Positions 51,146 to 62,166 of a stretch of 64,000 nucleotides of DNA are shown here, in pieces. A program made the translations under genes and the position numbers. The stretch's first letter is position 1; every line of letters begins with the position of its first letter. The notes below the pieces were generated by a model, which saw only the letters and a list, made by a program, of their open reading frames with translations, searched no databases and was not told the origin of the DNA. This DNA comes from Thiotrichaceae bacterium UBA973 (lineage in GTDB: Bacteria; Pseudomonadota; Gammaproteobacteria; Eutrophobiales; Eutrophobiaceae), in contig DBBX01000003.1 in NCBI GenBank assembly GCA_002292815.1, forward strand, positions 1 to 64,000. Direction: 5' to 3'.

Positions 51146-52504
51146 ATGACATTTGAAAAACTCGGATTATCCGAAGAATTATTGCGTTCTGTACGCGACA
51201 CAGGCTATACCAGCCCTACACCTATTCAGGCGCAAGCCATTCCTGCTATCTTAGAGGGCCATGATGTAATGGCCGCAGCACAAACCGGCACCGGAAAAAC
51301 CGCCGGCTTTACCCTGCCATTGTTACAACTACTTAATGAAAAACCACCGGTAAAGAATAACCGTGCACGTGCATTGGTGTTAACACCAACTCGTGAACTT
51401 GCCGCACAAGTTCAAGAAAGTGTATTTACCTATGGCAAACATCTGCATTTACGCTCCGCAGTTGTCTTTGGGGGCGTTAAAATAAACCCTCAGATGATGA
51501 AACTACGTCGCGGTGTCGATGTTTTAGTTGCGACACCAGGTCGTTTACTTGATCTGTTCCAACAACGCGCTATCAACTTCAATGATATTGAAATACTGGT
51601 ATTAGACGAAGCCGACCGTATGTTAGACATGGGCTTTATCCATGACATCAAAAAAATCATGGCGCTGCTACCGAAGCAACGTCAAACCCTGATGTTCTCT
51701 GCTACGTTTTCACAAGAAATTAGACAGCTCGCTAAAGGCATTATCAATAACCCGGTTGAGATAGATGTTGCACCACGTAATTCGGCCGTTGAAACTATCT
51801 CACAAGTAGTTTATCCCGTCGATAAAGCACGTAAAGCTGATCTTCTCAGTCACTTGATACGCAAAGAAAACTGGTATCAAGTATTAGTATTCAGTCGCAC
51901 CAAGCATGGCGCCGACAAATTGGTGAAACGCTTATCACGCGACAATATCCATGCTGCTGCAATTCATGGCAATAAAAGTCAAGCGCAACGCACCAAGGCA
52001 CTCGACGGATTTAAAAAGAATAAAACTCAGATATTGGTTGCAACTGATATCGCTGCAAGAGGCATAGACATCGATCAACTTTCACATGTTGTGAATTTTG
52101 ATTTACCGAATGTGCCTGAAGACTATGTCCATCGCATCGGCCGCACAGGTCGTGCCGGAGCAAGTGGTCAAGCTATCTCTTTGGTTAGTGCTGATGAAGC
52201 CAAACAGCTACAAGATATCGAACGACTGATAAAACGTAAGATCGAACGTGAAGAAATAGAAACCTTTGAACCACAGCATATTGTCCCTGATTCTGTCTCA
52301 GGTAAATCGTCGCAGAATAAAAAACGCGCGAACCCTAACAACAGTAACGGCAATACACCAAAACAATATAAAGGTAAGCGCAACGGTTCAAATGAACAGA
52401 ATCAGCGTAGTCGTTATGGCAAGCCAAACAGTTCAAGTAACCGAAATAGCACCCCTGGCAATCGTCAACGACGAGCAGCCTCGGCAGAAAGACCAGCAGT
52501 TTAA
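51146..52504 (+). CDS. rhlE: DEAD-box RNA helicase RhlE
   Basis: 452 aa. Q motif [14 protein letters not shown] with TSPTPIQ, motif [10 protein letters not shown] (44-52), DEAD (154-157), SAT (185-187) and [11 protein letters not shown] basic Asn/Lys/Arg-rich tail (after about 370, ending in [12 protein letters not shown]) follows, as in RhlE. Unwinds short RNA duplexes in ribosome assembly and RNA decay. The gene stands alone, with a 342-base leader and a terminator at 52524-52570. Confidence 0.93.
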   Translation: MTFEKLGLSEELLRSVRDTGYTSPTPIQAQAIPAILEGHDVMAAAQTGTGKTAGFTLPLLQLLNEKPPVKNNRARALVLTPTRELAAQVQESVFTYGKHLHLRSAVVFGGVKINPQMMKLRRGVDVLVATPGRLLDLFQQRAINFNDIEILVLDEADRMLDMGFIHDIKKIMALLPKQRQTLMFSATFSQEIRQLAKGIINNPVEIDVAPRNSAVETISQVVYPVDKARKADLLSHLIRKENWYQVLVFSRTKHGADKLVKRLSRDNIHAAAIHGNKSQAQRTKALDGFKKNKTQILVATDIAARGIDIDQLSHVVNFDLPNVPEDYVHRIGRTGRAGASGQAISLVSADEAKQLQDIERLIKRKIEREEIETFEPQHIVPDSVSGKSSQNKKRANPNNSNGNTPKQYKGKRNGSNEQNQRSRYGKPNSSSNRNSTPGNRQRRAASAERPAV

Positions 52505-52523
52505 TATTAGTTAGATTATTGAA

Positions 52524-52570
52524 GGCCATCACGAACATCAAAACCAGATGATTGTCGTGATTGGTCTTTT
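52524..52570 (+). terminator. Terminator after rhlE
   Basis: Two-tier hairpin: outer stem GGCCATCACGA / TCGTGATTGGTC with one bulge, inner stem CATC / GATG, followed by TCTTTT. Twenty bases after the rhlE stop codon. Confidence 0.7.
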
Positions 52571-52626
52571 AATAATAAATCTGTCCCTACACCTGGGGAC
52601 GTCATAAATGACAGAGGTAAATAATC

Positions 52627-52926
52627 ATGGAAGCCATAGTCCATAAACAAAAAACGGCCGGTGACGGACGTATATCATTTCCGACATTACATTGCTGGAA
52701 TCCGGAAACAGAAATTATCACTATAGCGGCTCAAGTCAGTGGCAAACGCGTGTCTTGCCGAATCGCCTATGCTGATATAAAAACAAAATTTACTAATCTA
52801 GCAGATACACCACTAGAGACAGTTATAAAATATCGAACGGAAATAGAAGCTGCGGCTAGAAATTTGATTGAAAATAAAAAATATGAAAAGGACGGTTCCA
52901 TTAAAGTAGACTACGTTGATCTTTAG
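52627..52926 (+). CDS. DUF1488 family protein
   Basis: 99 aa. The DUF1488 pattern: ISFPTLHCWNPETEIITIAA, QVSGKRVSCRIAYADIKTKF and IEAAARNLIENKKYEKDGSI, a small beta-alpha fold found in proteobacteria. Function unknown. AGAGG (52612-52616) precedes the start. It is not co-directional with any close neighbour except rhlE, separated by a terminator. Confidence 0.8.
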   Translation: MEAIVHKQKTAGDGRISFPTLHCWNPETEIITIAAQVSGKRVSCRIAYADIKTKFTNLADTPLETVIKYRTEIEAAARNLIENKKYEKDGSIKVDYVDL

Positions 52927-52957
52927 TTGTAGTTCTCTTAATTTATAAACCGACGTG

Positions 52958-53824
52958 TTATCTAAGTAAGAGCAAGGGCGTCTTGGTGTTAAGTAACATC
53001 TTTGTAGTAAAGCTGCCCAAAATCAGATCGTGTAATCGAGTGTGATTAAATGCACCCATGATCGTCAAGTCAATATTATGACTGACTTGATAATCACATA
53101 ACTCATCCTCAGTTTTACCCTGCAAACTAGCACTGACAATATTACTCCATCCGGCTGATTTAAGTTGATTAACTGCCTGCTCAATTAGACTTTCAGCGGT
53201 ATCCTTTTTATTAACGCAGACCAAGTGACAGCTTAGGCCTTTGTAAATCGGGCTATTAGCTATCATATCAATGTGTTGCTCACTGGCTTCACTACCATCA
53301 TAAGCAATCATAATCCGTTGCGGAATTTTGAAGGCCGCATAGGCAACAAAAATATGTCCATGTAAAGAACGGATCATCGACTCTAGCTTTGCACCAATTT
53401 TATCAGTTTGATCTTCGTGCATTTTTCCTCTCGCGCCTATCACCAAGATACGTAATTCTTCTTTAAGCTCTACCAAAGTTTCAATCAATCTGCCGTGTTG
53501 CAAACATAAAATCGGGTCATTAAATCCATCCTCAACAACACGCTCTTTTGCCGCTTGTAAAATGGACTTCCCTTCTTTTAAACGTAATTTACTGCGCGTA
53601 TGTTCATTGCTGGTAATTTCTTCAAGCAAATGATCACGACTGTCCACACCCAAATTACCGGACAAATCTACTTCTTTCGCCGTTTCTTGATGATGGTCAA
53701 TTGTGTACATAAGCTTTAATGGCCCTTCAACACGTTGTGCCAACCATACTGCATAATCACAAACAGCTTCAGAAAGTTTAGATCCATCGATACAAGCCAG
53801 AATCAATTTTTTATTATTAGTCAT
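52958..53824 (-). CDS. Tandem universal stress protein
   Basis: 288 aa with two UspA domains (about 1-140 and 145-288). The first begins LILACIDGSKLSEAVCDYAV, the second IMIAYDGSEASEQHID. The G-2x-G-9x-G(S/T) nucleotide motif appears as GARGKMHED (first) and GAFNHTRLHDLILGSFTTKM (second), so ATP binding is possible. Its start codon overlaps the SulP stop by one base (TAATG), implying coupling; likely a stress-linked partner of the transporter. Confidence 0.88.
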   Translation of the reverse strand: MTNNKKLILACIDGSKLSEAVCDYAVWLAQRVEGPLKLMYTIDHHQETAKEVDLSGNLGVDSRDHLLEEITSNEHTRSKLRLKEGKSILQAAKERVVEDGFNDPILCLQHGRLIETLVELKEELRILVIGARGKMHEDQTDKIGAKLESMIRSLHGHIFVAYAAFKIPQRIMIAYDGSEASEQHIDMIANSPIYKGLSCHLVCVNKKDTAESLIEQAVNQLKSAGWSNIVSASLQGKTEDELCDYQVSHNIDLTIMGAFNHTRLHDLILGSFTTKMLLNTKTPLLLLR

Positions 53825-55317
53825 TAGTGGCCACCCATAATTTTTTCAATTTCTTCCGGTTTATCATGAACACCAAAACGATCAATGATCGTCGAACTGG
53901 CTTCATTAAGCCCGATTAATTCTACTTCTGCACCTTGGCGTCGCAGCTTAATCACCGCTTTATCCAGTGAAGACACCGAGGTGATATCCCAAAAATGTGC
54001 CCGATTTAGATCAATTACAATCTTCTCTACCGCCTCTTTAAAATCAAAGGCAGCGATAAATTTATCTGCTGAACTGAAGAATACCTGTCCTACCACATGA
54101 TAAGTTCGAGTATCGCTATCCTCATCATATTCAGATTCAACATACATCAAATGGCTAATCTTATTTGCAAAAAATAATGATGCCAGCAGTACCCCCACAA
54201 AGACACCCAAAGCCAGATTATGTGTCCAGACAACAACCAATACTGTCATTATCATGACAAGATTAGAAGAGAGCGGATGCTCCTTTAGATCGCGAAAGGA
54301 ACCCCAGTTAAACGTTCCTATCGATACCATAATCATCACCGCAACCAATGCTGCCATGGGTATCCGACTAATCCAATCATCGAGAAACACCACCATGATC
54401 AATAATAAAATACCGGCAAGCAAGGTGGATAGACGTCCTCGGCCACCTGATTTTATATTTATCACAGATTGGCCAATCATCGCACAACCGGCCATACCGC
54501 CCATCAGCCCTGAGCCAATATTGGCAATCCCCTGACCTTTGCACTCTCGATTTTTATCACTATCAGTATCGGTTAAATCATCAACAATCGTCGCCGTCAT
54601 TAATGATTCCAGTAAACCTACTATAGCCAGCGGAACCGCATAGGGAAAAATGATTTTTAACGTCTCCATGGTTAATGGCACATCTGGCCACAGAAAAACA
54701 GGTAGGGTATCTGGTAACTCGCCCATATCACCTACAGTTCGAATATCCAGTTTCACCATTAATGCGATAGCGGTTAAAACAATAATGCACACTAGCGGCG
54801 AAGGAATCGATTTTCCAATTACAGGAATAAGTGGAAATAAATAAATAATTCCCAAACCGCTAAGGGTCATCACATAAACATGCCAGGTAACATTCGTTAG
54901 CTCAGGTAACTGCGCCATGAAGATCAGTATCGCCAGAGCATTTACAAAACCGGTAACTACCGAACGCGAGACAAAACGCATCAAACTGCCTAGCTTGAGG
55001 TAGCCAGCAATAATTTGAATCGCTCCGGTTAACAGGGTTGTTGCTAACAGGTATTCTAGTCCGTGTTCTTTTACCAACGTCACCATTAACAACGCCATGG
55101 CGCCGGTCGCGGCACTGATCATCCCGGCACGCCCACCAACAATAGCCGTTGTCACGGCAATACAGAAAGAGGCGTAGAGACCCACTTTAGGATCAACACC
55201 CGCAATAATAGAGAAGGCAATCGCCTCGGGAATCAACGCAAGCGCGACAACTAGCCCGGCCAGAATGTCAGCACGAGTATTTCCTAACCAATCTTGTTTT
55301 TTTGAGAGTAAAAGCAT
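53824..55317 (-). CDS. SulP-family anion transporter with STAS domain
   Basis: 497 aa, 10-12 membrane segments. SulP motifs include [20 protein letters not shown] near the start, [20 protein letters not shown] and the second-half signature. The STAS domain is residues about 395-497 ([20 protein letters not shown]). The family moves sulfate, bicarbonate or dicarboxylates; substrate not determined here. The tandem universal stress protein gene overlaps its stop by one base. Confidence 0.9.
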   Translation of the reverse strand: MLLLSKKQDWLGNTRADILAGLVVALALIPEAIAFSIIAGVDPKVGLYASFCIAVTTAIVGGRAGMISAATGAMALLMVTLVKEHGLEYLLATTLLTGAIQIIAGYLKLGSLMRFVSRSVVTGFVNALAILIFMAQLPELTNVTWHVYVMTLSGLGIIYLFPLIPVIGKSIPSPLVCIIVLTAIALMVKLDIRTVGDMGELPDTLPVFLWPDVPLTMETLKIIFPYAVPLAIVGLLESLMTATIVDDLTDTDSDKNRECKGQGIANIGSGLMGGMAGCAMIGQSVINIKSGGRGRLSTLLAGILLLIMVVFLDDWISRIPMAALVAVMIMVSIGTFNWGSFRDLKEHPLSSNLVMIMTVLVVVWTHNLALGVFVGVLLASLFFANKISHLMYVESEYDEDSDTRTYHVVGQVFFSSADKFIAAFDFKEAVEKIVIDLNRAHFWDITSVSSLDKAVIKLRRQGAEVELIGLNEASSTIIDRFGVHDKPEEIEKIMGGH

Positions 55318-55644
55318 CTAAATCCTATAATCGATAAGCAACAAACAGCCACAAGCCCTCTGTCTTAGTAAAATTAAAAATAGTTGGTAGGTATGCACCA
55401 ATCTGATACCGGGTCTGCTGATAAATCTATTATCGCAGTCGTACATACAAGTTGAGGGGTGTGAAATAGCCCGAAGACGAGTTCCAACGCTGGCTATTAT
55501 AGTCTCTGTTTCGAATCAAGCTAGTGGATAACGGTATATTCTTTACTTTTCATACCTCAATTTTAATAAAGATTGTTCTCGGACTTGTTTTTATTAATGC
55601 TATCATGCGCCACCTTCCTTCAAGCTAATAAAGAGCTAGAACCC
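55318..55644. other. Gap upstream of dbpA
   Basis: 327 bases divergent space between sulP and dbpA. Codons 55573-55644 are open but are not part of the DbpA family sequence, which begins at GTG 55645. AAGAG at 55631-55635 is the ribosome binding site. No other feature seen. Confidence 0.4.
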
Positions 55645-57027
55645 GTGACAACAGCAGACTTTTCATCACTACCCCTAAGACCTGAAGAATTGGCAAATAT
55701 CCAGTCATTGGAGTATCGCACAATGACGCCAATCCAGACTCAAAGCCTACCGGCTATTCTGGAAGGCAAAGACTTACTGGCTCAGGCTAAAACCGGTAGT
55801 GGTAAAACTGCGGCATTTGCTATTGGTCTGCTGCATAAGCTTGAAATCACCACCTATCAAGTACAAGCAATGATACTTTGTCCGACACGCGAACTAGCCG
55901 ATCAAGTCACTAATGAGATAAGACGCCTTGCACGTTCAATTCCAAATACCAAGATCGTCACTTTATGTGGCGGCAAATCAATGGATCCACAACTGGCTTC
56001 GCTGGAACATCAACCGCATATAGTTGTTGGTACACCGGGACGAATATTAAAACACCTGGATAAAGGCTCATTAAAACTCGATGGTCTGAAAACATTGGTG
56101 CTGGATGAGGCCGACCGCATGCTGGACATGGGTTTTCATGACGAAATTATGCGCGTTATAAAAATGACGCCACATAAAAGACAAACCCTCTTATTCTCTG
56201 CAACCTATCCGAATGAAATAAAAAAGATCAGTAACGCGATTCAAATCAATCCGATTGATGTTCGTATTGAAAGTCTGCATGACGATAAAAAAATTAAACA
56301 GATTTTTTATGAAATAACTCCAGGCGAAAGAACAAAGACATTAATCACCTTATTACGGCATTATCAACCAGAATCAAGTTTAGTATTTTGTAATACTAAA
56401 CAACAATGCCAGGATCTGGCTAGCGAATTATGGCAACAGGGTTTTCATGCACTGGCCTTACATGGTGATCTTGAACAACGTGATCGCGATCAAGTATTGA
56501 TACAATTTTCTAATAAAAGCTGTTCGATTTTAATCGCAACTGATGTTGCCGCGCGTGGTTTGGATATCAAAGAGCTACATGCTGTGATTAATTTCGAGTT
56601 GTCCCCCGATCCCGAAATTCATATTCACCGTATTGGTCGCACAGGTCGCGCGGATAAAGAAGGTTTGGCGCTGAGCATGTTCATGGAATCTGAAAAATTC
56701 AGAATCGAGGCAATCGAAAACTATAAGAAAAGCCCGGTAAAAATTGATAGGACCGCGTCACTCAAAATTAAAGATAACATCAAACTCTATCCTCAAATGG
56801 TAACGCTATGCATCAATGCCGGTCGTAAAGACAAGGTGCGTGCTGGTGATATCCTCGGTGCCTTAACAGGCAACACTGAGCTTGCCGGTGATCAAATTGG
56901 TAAAATCGATATCTTTGATAAGCTAGCCTATGTCGCCGTTGAAAGTGCTACTGCAAAGCAGGCGTTAAAAATTCTTTCTGATGGTAAAATAAAAGGTCGT
57001 AAGTTTAGAGTAAAAAGATTGCGCTAA
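55645..57027 (+). CDS. dbpA: DEAD-box ATP-dependent RNA helicase DbpA
   Basis: Start set at GTG 55645 (VTTADFSSLPLRPEELANIQ) rather than ATG 55573, because DbpA begins just before the Q motif and AAGAG lies 9-13 bases upstream. 460 aa. Motif I AKTGSGKT (48-55), DEAD (154-157), SAT in LLFSAT and [10 protein letters not shown]. The C-terminal RNA-binding domain (about 385-460) begins YPQMVTLCINAGRKDKVRAG and contains DIFDKLAYVAVE. DbpA is activated by helix 92 of 23S rRNA and acts in large-subunit assembly. Alone in transcript. Confidence 0.93.
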   Translation: MTTADFSSLPLRPEELANIQSLEYRTMTPIQTQSLPAILEGKDLLAQAKTGSGKTAAFAIGLLHKLEITTYQVQAMILCPTRELADQVTNEIRRLARSIPNTKIVTLCGGKSMDPQLASLEHQPHIVVGTPGRILKHLDKGSLKLDGLKTLVLDEADRMLDMGFHDEIMRVIKMTPHKRQTLLFSATYPNEIKKISNAIQINPIDVRIESLHDDKKIKQIFYEITPGERTKTLITLLRHYQPESSLVFCNTKQQCQDLASELWQQGFHALALHGDLEQRDRDQVLIQFSNKSCSILIATDVAARGLDIKELHAVINFELSPDPEIHIHRIGRTGRADKEGLALSMFMESEKFRIEAIENYKKSPVKIDRTASLKIKDNIKLYPQMVTLCINAGRKDKVRAGDILGALTGNTELAGDQIGKIDIFDKLAYVAVESATAKQALKILSDGKIKGRKFRVKRLR

Positions 57028-57067
57028 GATTTAAAGGGAGAAATAAATGCTCCTGAATCCATAACGT

Positions 57068-58027
57068 TTAAATCTGGTCAGAAAAATACCTAAGCATGCG
57101 TGCACGCATGTCTTTATCAGGTAACTTTCCATAGGCTGCGCCCATATTTTCATGCATATGTGCGACTTGAGATGTTGCTGGTATCGCACAGGTCACTGCT
57201 GGATGAGACACCACAAACTTTAAAAAAAACTGCGCCCAATTCTCACAATCAAATTCCTTTGCCCAATCAGGTAAGGTTTTTCCCTCAACCATGTCAAATA
57301 AACCGCCACGTTGAAACGGTCGATTGACAATCACCGCAATGTTGCGTTCCTTTGCAATAGGTAATAGGCGTTGCTCTACTTCGCGATCAACCATATTGTA
57401 AGTGAACTGCACAAAATCAAAATTTTCTTCCAGCAATGCCTTTTCCATTTTCTCATGGCGTCTTCCGTGCGACGTTGTAATGCCGATATAACGGATGCGC
57501 CCTTGCGCTTTCCATTCCTTCAAGGTCTCCAAATGCGTTCGCCAACTCAGCATATTATGGATCTGCATTAAATCGAATTGTTTCACACCCCACATTTCCT
57601 CGGCCGATGCCATCTGATTTATGCCAAAACTCTTCCCCAGGGTCCAAACCTTGGTCGCAGAGAATAATCCAGCAGGAGAGTCCAATTTAGTCAGGCAGTG
57701 CCCAATAACTGCTTGAGATGAACCATACATCGGCGAAGAATCCACCATGGCACCTCCACGCGCAAAAAACGCCTGTAATATCCTCACACAGCGCGCACGA
57801 TCTTTTTCATCGCCACCTACACTGAACGTTAGCCAGGAACCCATACCAATTATGGGTATCATTTCCTTAGTAGCCGGGATGGCCTTGGTTAATATAGAAG
57901 ACGCCAAATTAGCGGTCGATGCACGAAACGGCAAGATTGAAATAAGCGGCGTAAGTGTTAAGGCCCCTGCAGACTTCAAAAAAGAACGGCGCGGTAATTG
58001 AATCCGGCCAAATTTATCCTCCATCAC
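57068..58027 (-). CDS. Tat-exported aldo/keto reductase
   Basis: 319 aa. A twin-arginine signal ([16 protein letters not shown], cleavage after about residue 39) precedes an aldo/keto reductase barrel with [15 protein letters not shown] (Asp and Tyr), ATKVWTLGK (Lys) and LMQIHNMLS (His), the catalytic tetrad. Family members that carry Tat signals are mainly periplasmic, an unusual place for an NADPH enzyme. Substrate unknown. Divergent from ybiT. Confidence 0.85.
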   Translation of the reverse strand: MMEDKFGRIQLPRRSFLKSAGALTLTPLISILPFRASTANLASSILTKAIPATKEMIPIIGMGSWLTFSVGGDEKDRARCVRILQAFFARGGAMVDSSPMYGSSQAVIGHCLTKLDSPAGLFSATKVWTLGKSFGINQMASAEEMWGVKQFDLMQIHNMLSWRTHLETLKEWKAQGRIRYIGITTSHGRRHEKMEKALLEENFDFVQFTYNMVDREVEQRLLPIAKERNIAVIVNRPFQRGGLFDMVEGKTLPDWAKEFDCENWAQFFLKFVVSHPAVTCAIPATSQVAHMHENMGAAYGKLPDKDMRARMLRYFSDQI

Positions 58028-58171
58028 CTCTACCTCATCTATTTACAGAATCTATACGATTTCAGCATAACTGTAGCCGATTTCGTACAGTTTAACTCGA
58101 CGTTTCAGCCTCAAACACCTATAGTACGCCACCGTTTAAGCGGCTCATTCAACAGTACTCAGGGAAATCCA

Positions 58172-59788
58172 TTGATCTCAACAGCAAACATCACCATGCA
58201 GTTTGGCGCCAAGCCATTATTTGAAAATATATCGGTCAAATTCAGCGATAGTAACCGCTATGGCCTGATTGGAGCCAATGGTTGCGGCAAATCGACTTTC
58301 ATGAAGATACTTGATGGCAGTCTTGCACCAACATCGGGCAATGTTTCTATTGGACCAACAGATCGTGTCGGCAAATTACATCAGGATCAATTTGCCTTTG
58401 AAGAATACGGTGTTATCGACACAGTCATTATGGGTCACACGGAATTGTGGAAAGTGAAACAAGAGCGTGATCGAATTTATTCCCTACCCGAAATGACTGA
58501 AGAAGATGGTATGAAAGTCGCTGAACTCGAAATCAGGTTTGGTGAAATGGATGGTTATAGTGCAGAAAGCCGGGCCGGTGAATTGCTCATCAGTGCAGGT
58601 ATAGAATTAGAACTACATGATGGCCCAATGAGTGAAGTAGCCCCAGGTTGGAAACTACGAGTACTATTGGCACAGGCCCTGTTTTCAGATCCTGACATTC
58701 TTTTACTTGATGAACCAACCAATAACCTGGACATCAATACTATCCGTTGGTTAGAGACCGTGCTCAATGGGCGCAAGAGCACCATGGTCATCATTTCTCA
58801 TGATCGACATTTCCTGAATGCCGTTTGTACCCATATTGCCGATATCGATTACGGCGAATTGCGTGTCTACCCTGGCAACTACGATGATTTCATGACGGCG
58901 TCGACACAAGCACGCGAACGTTTACATTCAGAAAATGCTAAAAAATCAACACAAATAGCGGACCTGCAACAATTTGTCAGTCGCTTCTCGGCCAATGCGT
59001 CAAAGGCGAAACAAGCAACTTCACGTGCCAAGCAACTGGAAAAAATTAAACTGGATGAGGTTAAACCCTCTAGCCGTGTCAGCCCTTTCATTCGTTTTAA
59101 CCAAACAAAAAAATTACATCGCCTGGCATTAACCATCGAAGACCTCAGTCATGGTTATGACGGTGAGACATTATTTAGCAAAGGCAATATGATCCTGGAA
59201 GCTGGTGCTCGTCTAGCCGTCATTGGTGAGAACGGCGCGGGGAAATCAACCCTGTTACGCTGCCTGATGAATGAGATCGCAGCAAACAACGGCATCATAA
59301 AATGGGCTGAAAATGCAGTTCAGTCATACTGTCCACAGGACACTGCCGCTGTCTTTACCTCTGACATAAATCTATTCGATTGGATGAGTCAATGGCGTAA
59401 ACCTAAACACGATGATCAAGCTGTACGCGCAACATTAGGACGTCTTTTATTTTCAACCGATGACTTTAATAAAAAGGCCAACGTCTGTTCTGGTGGTGAA
59501 AAGAATCGATTGTTGTTTGGCAAGTTGATGATGCAAGAAACCAATGTATTAATAATGGATGAGCCTACCAATCATCTGGACATGGAAGCGATTGAAGCGT
59601 TAAACCTCGCCTTGGAACATTACGAAGGGACGTTAATCTTCGTCAGTCATGACCGTGAGTTTGTTTCATCATTGGCGACACGTGTCATTGAAATAAAAGA
59701 CAATAAATTAATCGATTTCCAGGGTAGCTATGAAGAATATTTGGTCAGCCAGCAGGAAGTTGGAAAGAAAGTCGCTAACTCCAGATAA
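58172..59788 (+). CDS. ybiT: ABC-F ATPase YbiT
   Basis: Start set at TTG 58172 because the E. coli YbiT N-terminus begins here ([20 protein letters not shown]), with AGGGA 7 bases upstream. The longer frame from 57998 would overlap the opposing gene. 538 aa. Walker [10 protein letters not shown] (34-42) and GENGAGKST, Walker [13 protein letters not shown] and [12 protein letters not shown], signatures in [13 protein letters not shown] and [13 protein letters not shown] proteins bind the ribosomal E site. Followed after 4 bases by a spermidine-synthase-like gene. Confidence 0.92.
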   Translation: MISTANITMQFGAKPLFENISVKFSDSNRYGLIGANGCGKSTFMKILDGSLAPTSGNVSIGPTDRVGKLHQDQFAFEEYGVIDTVIMGHTELWKVKQERDRIYSLPEMTEEDGMKVAELEIRFGEMDGYSAESRAGELLISAGIELELHDGPMSEVAPGWKLRVLLAQALFSDPDILLLDEPTNNLDINTIRWLETVLNGRKSTMVIISHDRHFLNAVCTHIADIDYGELRVYPGNYDDFMTASTQARERLHSENAKKSTQIADLQQFVSRFSANASKAKQATSRAKQLEKIKLDEVKPSSRVSPFIRFNQTKKLHRLALTIEDLSHGYDGETLFSKGNMILEAGARLAVIGENGAGKSTLLRCLMNEIAANNGIIKWAENAVQSYCPQDTAAVFTSDINLFDWMSQWRKPKHDDQAVRATLGRLLFSTDDFNKKANVCSGGEKNRLLFGKLMMQETNVLIMDEPTNHLDMEAIEALNLALEHYEGTLIFVSHDREFVSSLATRVIEIKDNKLIDFQGSYEEYLVSQQEVGKKVANSR

Positions 59789-59792
59789 ATAA

Positions 59793-60530
59793 ATGTCTAT
59801 TGTTTTTGAAGAAATAGATTTTCAAACAACGCCACTCGGAGACATCAGTCTTAGACGTCGTTCAGAACCACGATTCGACAACATCATTCTTTATGAGGTA
59901 AAGCTTGGCGACGAGTTTCTCATGTCTAGCCTATTTACCGAATCTGAGATTCAACTTTCAAAATTAGGGCTCACGGCTCTTAAAGAAAATAACCATACAA
60001 AAAATCTGGATATAATCGTTGGTGGATTAGGTCTTGGTTATACCGCTGTTGCGGCACTGGAAGATCCTGCTATCAAATCACTTAGGGTTATTGAAGTCAT
60101 GGCTCCGGTGATTGATTGGCACCAGCGTGGCCTTGTCCCACTTGGCGATAAATTAACGGCAGACTCACGCTGTACACTGGTTCATGATGATTTCTTTGCT
60201 ATTGCCTCTGCTGATAATGGTAGTTTTGATAAAGAAGAACCAGAAAAATTAGTGCATGCAGTACTGCTCGACATCGACCATTCACCGAGCCATTGGCTCA
60301 ATGAAGGTAACCGTTCTTTCTATACGGTGTCTGCATTAGAAAACCTCTCCAGGAAAATACTTCCCAGTGGTATTTTTGGTGTCTGGTCAAACGACCCGCC
60401 AGACAATGATTTCATAAAGCTACTTGAGTCTGTATTCCAATCAGTTGAATCACATATAGTTAGCTTTCCAAACCCATACACAGACGGAAATTCTGCCTGC
60501 ACTGTTTATGTCGCACAAACTAAACCCTAG
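59793..60530 (+). CDS. Spermidine-synthase-like methyltransferase-fold protein
   Basis: 245 aa. A Rossmann fold with LDIIVGGLGLGYTAVAALED, then SLRVIEVMAPVIDWHQRGLV, and HAVLLDIDHSPSHWLNEGN. It lacks the polyamine-binding residues that can be recognised with certainty, so it may be an uncharacterised SAM/dcSAM-fold enzyme of COG0421. The start lies 4 bases after the ybiT stop, so the genes are co-transcribed. Confidence 0.75.
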   Translation: MSIVFEEIDFQTTPLGDISLRRRSEPRFDNIILYEVKLGDEFLMSSLFTESEIQLSKLGLTALKENNHTKNLDIIVGGLGLGYTAVAALEDPAIKSLRVIEVMAPVIDWHQRGLVPLGDKLTADSRCTLVHDDFFAIASADNGSFDKEEPEKLVHAVLLDIDHSPSHWLNEGNRSFYTVSALENLSRKILPSGIFGVWSNDPPDNDFIKLLESVFQSVESHIVSFPNPYTDGNSACTVYVAQTKP

Positions 60531-60673
60531 CCGCATAACATTCATAATCCTGGTAAAAAATATAATTCAAATTCTGTTGATTTGGATCAAGATGCTATAA
60601 AGTATATAACCTTATATTTACATTCAAGATGGTCACATTAGCTTTTGTAGTTACAGATATATAAGGAGTTACT

Positions 60674-61171
60674 ATGCGTTATATAAAACCGATTCTTCAA
60701 CTATTGTTATTAGTAAGCATAAACCAAATTGCAGTCGCGGATGAACATGGACATCAAGACGTAAAGACCGAGTTCTATCAAGTCACACATGGCAAAGTAG
60801 ATGCAGCGACATTTATTGGTTGGAGCATGTATCACAACGCATGCGTGAATTGTCATGGCGTCGGCGGAGTTGGTAGTGACATTGCCCCTGATTTAACAGA
60901 AATTGCAGACCGCCTAAGTCCTGAACAATTTAGGTTAAAGGTGATGCACAATACTATTGTCAGATTTACAGGCGATGATTGGCGGAATATGGAACAAGCA
61001 CTGTTTGAAGAAATTGCGAAACAGGAAAAACGTGACGCAGGTGAATTGGAAACAATGCCACGTTGGAAACACAACCCTGCGGTAACGGCAAATATTAAAA
61101 ACATTTATCGCTACCTGAAAGCACGCGCGGATGGTGTTATTGGCCCAGAGAAACCGGAACTATTAAAATAG
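60674..61171 (+). CDS. Secreted cytochrome c, class I
   Basis: 165 aa with signal peptide (cleavage near AVA-DEH) and a single heme motif CVNCHG (C57, C60, H61). The probable distal Met ligand is M128 in TMPRW. A GGAG-type site precedes the ATG (TAAGGAG at 60662-60668). It resembles cytochromes c that serve quinoprotein dehydrogenases, but no dehydrogenase gene is near. Periplasmic electron carrier. Convergent with the sirtuin gene. Confidence 0.85.
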   Translation: MRYIKPILQLLLLVSINQIAVADEHGHQDVKTEFYQVTHGKVDAATFIGWSMYHNACVNCHGVGGVGSDIAPDLTEIADRLSPEQFRLKVMHNTIVRFTGDDWRNMEQALFEEIAKQEKRDAGELETMPRWKHNPAVTANIKNIYRYLKARADGVIGPEKPELLK

Positions 61172-61199
61172 TAATTAAATATTAAGAAAACTATAACGA

Positions 61200-62012
61200 T
61201 TATTTTTTTATCTCCGTTAGTATTTTAGCGAACCCTTCAGAGCAACTCATGTTTAAGAATTGGCCATTGCTGCTGTTTAATGCTCGTTCAGTAAATGAAT
61301 TTGATTCGATATTAATATCAATGATAGCGCCCTTATTTTGGTAGACCATATTGGCCACATGATTAGGTAAGGTAGTTGCACCAGATGTTCCTGCAATAAT
61401 CAGAACATCTGTTTTTTCCGCAACCGCCATGGCACTTTCAAACTTGAAATAATGTTCATCGTAACTTTCATCAAACCACAGCACATGCGGACGTGTACCC
61501 ACACCACAATCGGGACACTTTAAACAGTTTTTATCTTCTACTGATAAAGACTGGTCTTTCTCTCTAAGAAAGAGTTTTTGTGGTAAGGCAATAAGTCTTT
61601 GTTGACACTCATTAACACAACGCATAAAAAAAACATTACCATGTATTTGAAAGGTCCGCTCTGGATTGCTGCCCGCTCGAATATGTAAGTTATCAACATT
61701 CTGAGTAATCAGCGTAAACCTATCCTGAAGGATTCGCTCTATCTCCACCAAAGCAAGATGAGCTTGATTTGGTTCGGCATTAAGACACACACTCGCACGA
61801 TAAAGATACCACTGCCATAGTTCATCAGGGTGTTTAGTAAACATGGCATAGGTTGCCATTTCTTGCGGATGATATTCTTTTGCGCCAACTGTCCAGTAAC
61901 CTTCAGGACCACGAAACGTCGGGATACCGCTTTCAGACGAAATGCCCGCTCCAGTAAGAAAGGTAATCTGCTTGGCCTGATCGGAGAATATTGTTTGTAG
62001 TCTAGTGCTCAT
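61200..62012 (-). CDS. Sir2-family NAD-dependent protein deacylase
   Basis: 270 aa. NAD motif GAGISSESGIPTFRG (21-35), TQNVDNLH (103-110), catalytic His H124 (QIHGNVF) and the zinc cysteines C132, C136, C166 and C169. GTSGATTLPN and IDINIE complete the NAD site. CobB-like sirtuins remove acetyl or longer acyl groups from lysines; this class (about 270 aa) is common in gammaproteobacteria. It is convergent with the cytochrome gene (29-base gap). Confidence 0.9.
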   Translation of the reverse strand: MSTRLQTIFSDQAKQITFLTGAGISSESGIPTFRGPEGYWTVGAKEYHPQEMATYAMFTKHPDELWQWYLYRASVCLNAEPNQAHLALVEIERILQDRFTLITQNVDNLHIRAGSNPERTFQIHGNVFFMRCVNECQQRLIALPQKLFLREKDQSLSVEDKNCLKCPDCGVGTRPHVLWFDESYDEHYFKFESAMAVAEKTDVLIIAGTSGATTLPNHVANMVYQNKGAIIDINIESNSFTERALNSSNGQFLNMSCSEGFAKILTEIKK

Positions 62013-62166
62013 GCGACAAGCTTGATTTCTTAATATTAATTATTAGTATTTCAGCTCTGTATAATTACAAATAATGACAGATCTAATATCATGCGAATAT
62101 AGATATTGATAAACGTGGGCTGAAGCCTATGATTCCTGATTGACCCTACACATTAATTAATCCCAT

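Noticed and set aside
57998..58171. N-terminal extension of YbiT
   Set aside because: The added residues do not resemble the family and would overlap the opposing Tat reductase gene; TTG 58172 has a good ribosome binding site.
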